Origin: Metellina segmentata
Lineage: Eukaryota; Arthropoda; Arachnida; Araneae; Tetragnathidae
Assembly (NCBI GenBank): GCA_947359465.1
Contig: OX375883.1
Span: forward strand, 91,816,911-91,880,910
Length of the DNA stretch: 64,000 nucleotides
Reading direction: 5' to 3'
The notes below the pieces were generated by a model that saw only the letters and a program-made list of their open reading frames with translations, was not told where the DNA came from and ran no database searches. Shown piece by piece: positions 62,648 to 64,000 of the stretch. The position numbers and the translations under genes are program-made. Numbering within the stretch: the first letter of the stretch is position 1; every line of letters begins with the position of its first letter.

Positions 62648-64000
62648 CACTGCAAAAATTATCTGTTGTTTTTACGGACTTTTCCCGTATATTTGACGGT
62701 TTAAAGCTGTTTTGTTGACAAAACGGTTTTTTACCGTTTTTCACTCTAGCCATATACGGTTTAAAACCGTCAGTTCAAATTCGAGTTCTCGTCATTACGG
62801 TATTGCTTTGCGTACGATAACTTTCCCTTTTCTTAAATCATTTTAAGATTATTTTCTACACTTGCTCTTATTTTTCAGCAATTATTTTATGGTTTTGAAC
62901 ATCATGTAAATAAAAGTGCGATTCGACTTTTATTTAAGCTTTTCGTTATTCATCAGTTGGCAACCAGGTCGTATGTCTATGTTGTTTGGGCGCCATTTTT
63001 GATCGACGAGTGCTCAAATAGTTTCAACTCTAATTATCAGGTGAGCTTTTACTTACTTTTCATGCTCCTTTTGTTAATTTTTAGAAATTAGATTCTTACC
63101 GTAATGTCTGTGTTTAAATGTGAACTCTGTAATTTCAAAACAAAATTAATCAAACCCTATGTTGTCCTCTGGAGTTTGCATCGAAATGTTCACGGAGTAA
63201 CATTCCCTTATGGTGCTCAATCTTGCCATCTCTGTTTTGAAAACTACAGGTTGTCCTAAAAGTTCCCGTACTCCAACTTTAAAAATAATTATTGCCCGTG
63301 TTTTTTTTTTAATTATTAAATTTTATCGGCTCTTTAATTTTTATCGTTTCATTTTCTTTGCACTCAAGTTGTTCGATAATAAAGTTCCACGTCATTTTGT
63401 TCTTCATTGCAAGATGAATTTCACGCATTCAGAGAATTGCGCTGTTTTAAACTTATTTTGAATGCAAATAATTTTAGCGACATAAATATCCAAGTGATGC
63501 AATACCGAGTAAATATGGATCATTTTGAAATTAAATAGAAATTTGACAGTCAAAACTTTTTGAAAAATAAAATTAAAGTTTTAGAATTTATTTTATGTAT
63601 TTATGTCATGTTAGGGCAATGAAGTTGTGCAACTGAAACAGGTCAAGACAATATTTTAAGCAAATTAAAGCCAATTTTTTATTTCCTTAAAACGTGGAGG
63701 TGACGAGATGTTTCAGATTCATCTAACACAATGTAAATAGTCTTCAGGTATTTAATCAAAAATGTACTATTCATGAGTATTCATTGTCAGTTGTTTTAAA
63801 ATGGCCATAACCTCATCTTGAACTGTTGCTTCACATTCTTCATAGGAAACAAATTTGTTTTTAGTGTCATGTCATCTCGACATGAAGCGGATCTGGTAAG
63901 AAGCTTCAAAACATTCAATGACATTTGCCACATAATAGCAAACACTCTTTCTACCAAATACTTTGACAATTACATATTCATTAAATGCATTTGAGTCGGG
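62648..64000. mobile_element. Second copy of the CACTG-ended composite, cut by the window end
   Basis: From CACTG at 62648 the sequence follows 52114-53463 almost base for base (about a dozen differences in 1350 bp, roughly 99%). It includes the left mariner end (63247) at the same place. Left flanks (GAGAGTA here, TTGGTG there) are unrelated, so the homology starts exactly at the terminus. Confidence 0.9.
63767..64000 (-). pseudogene. C-terminal part of the transposase relic, second copy
   Basis: Counterpart of 53230-53463, with the same stop position (CTA at 63767) and the same decayed codons. The rest lies outside the window. Confidence 0.6.

Overview
The window reads as AT-rich, intron-bearing animal DNA, most likely from an arthropod (a chelicerate is my best guess, not proven). 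The evidence is the mix of elements: CR1-type LINEs, a BEL/Pao LTR retrotransposon, several hAT, Tc1/mariner, piggyBac, Harbinger-like and Helitron elements, and two families of tRNA-derived SINEs. I find no convincing conserved host gene. Almost all coding signal belongs to transposable elements (TEs), and all but one of these are broken. One short ORF with a signal-peptide-like start (16184-16441, minus strand) is the only plausible host exon.

Layout. 1-2755: a 5'-truncated CR1-type LINE lies between two 238-bp direct repeats. 4075-6817 and 9399-9930: non-autonomous Helitrons, including a head-to-head pair. 7004-8202: a complete but dead Tc1-like element. 10095-11630: SINE, Tc1 and CR1 fragments. 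11915-12424: a large foldback. 12815-14440: a hAT element with a palindromic 8-bp target duplication and a nested transposon. 14918-16045: SINEs. 17556-18832: a mariner-like element. 19995-21124: a pogo-like remnant between hairpins. 22290-24462: SINEs and a Helitron. 24842-30100: hAT, CR1 and Tc1 relics. 30429-36290: a BEL/Pao element with an uninterrupted 1710-codon polyprotein and two LTRs that I read as identical, so a young and possibly active insertion. 37551-43790: CR1, SINEs, a LINE tail and a hAT-type MITE. 44208-46060: a second copy of the 12815 hAT, itself split by a Zaphod/Tip100-like hAT. 47100-48326: a hAT-type MITE that has tandemly amplified its own terminus. 48870-50450: diverged repeats and a nearly identical SINE-containing duplication. 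51956-58346: a deep transposon nest (Harbinger-like MITE, then a CACTG-ended element, then mariner, then a different transposase relic, with piggyBac and pogo MITEs at the side). 58597-62480: a Helitron, a SINE split by a hAT MITE, and a hAT transposase gene split by a piggyBac. 62648-64000: a second, almost identical copy of the left part of the CACTG-ended nest, starting exactly at its terminal repeat.

How the parts work together. These genes form no cellular pathway. The window is a record of successive insertions, many of which can be ordered because one interrupts another and leaves a readable target-site duplication. The most notable items are the intact BEL/Pao element, the CACTG-ended composite that appears to have been copied with its nested cargo, the parent/MITE pair of piggyBac elements, and the SINE family with two different tRNA-like heads on one body.
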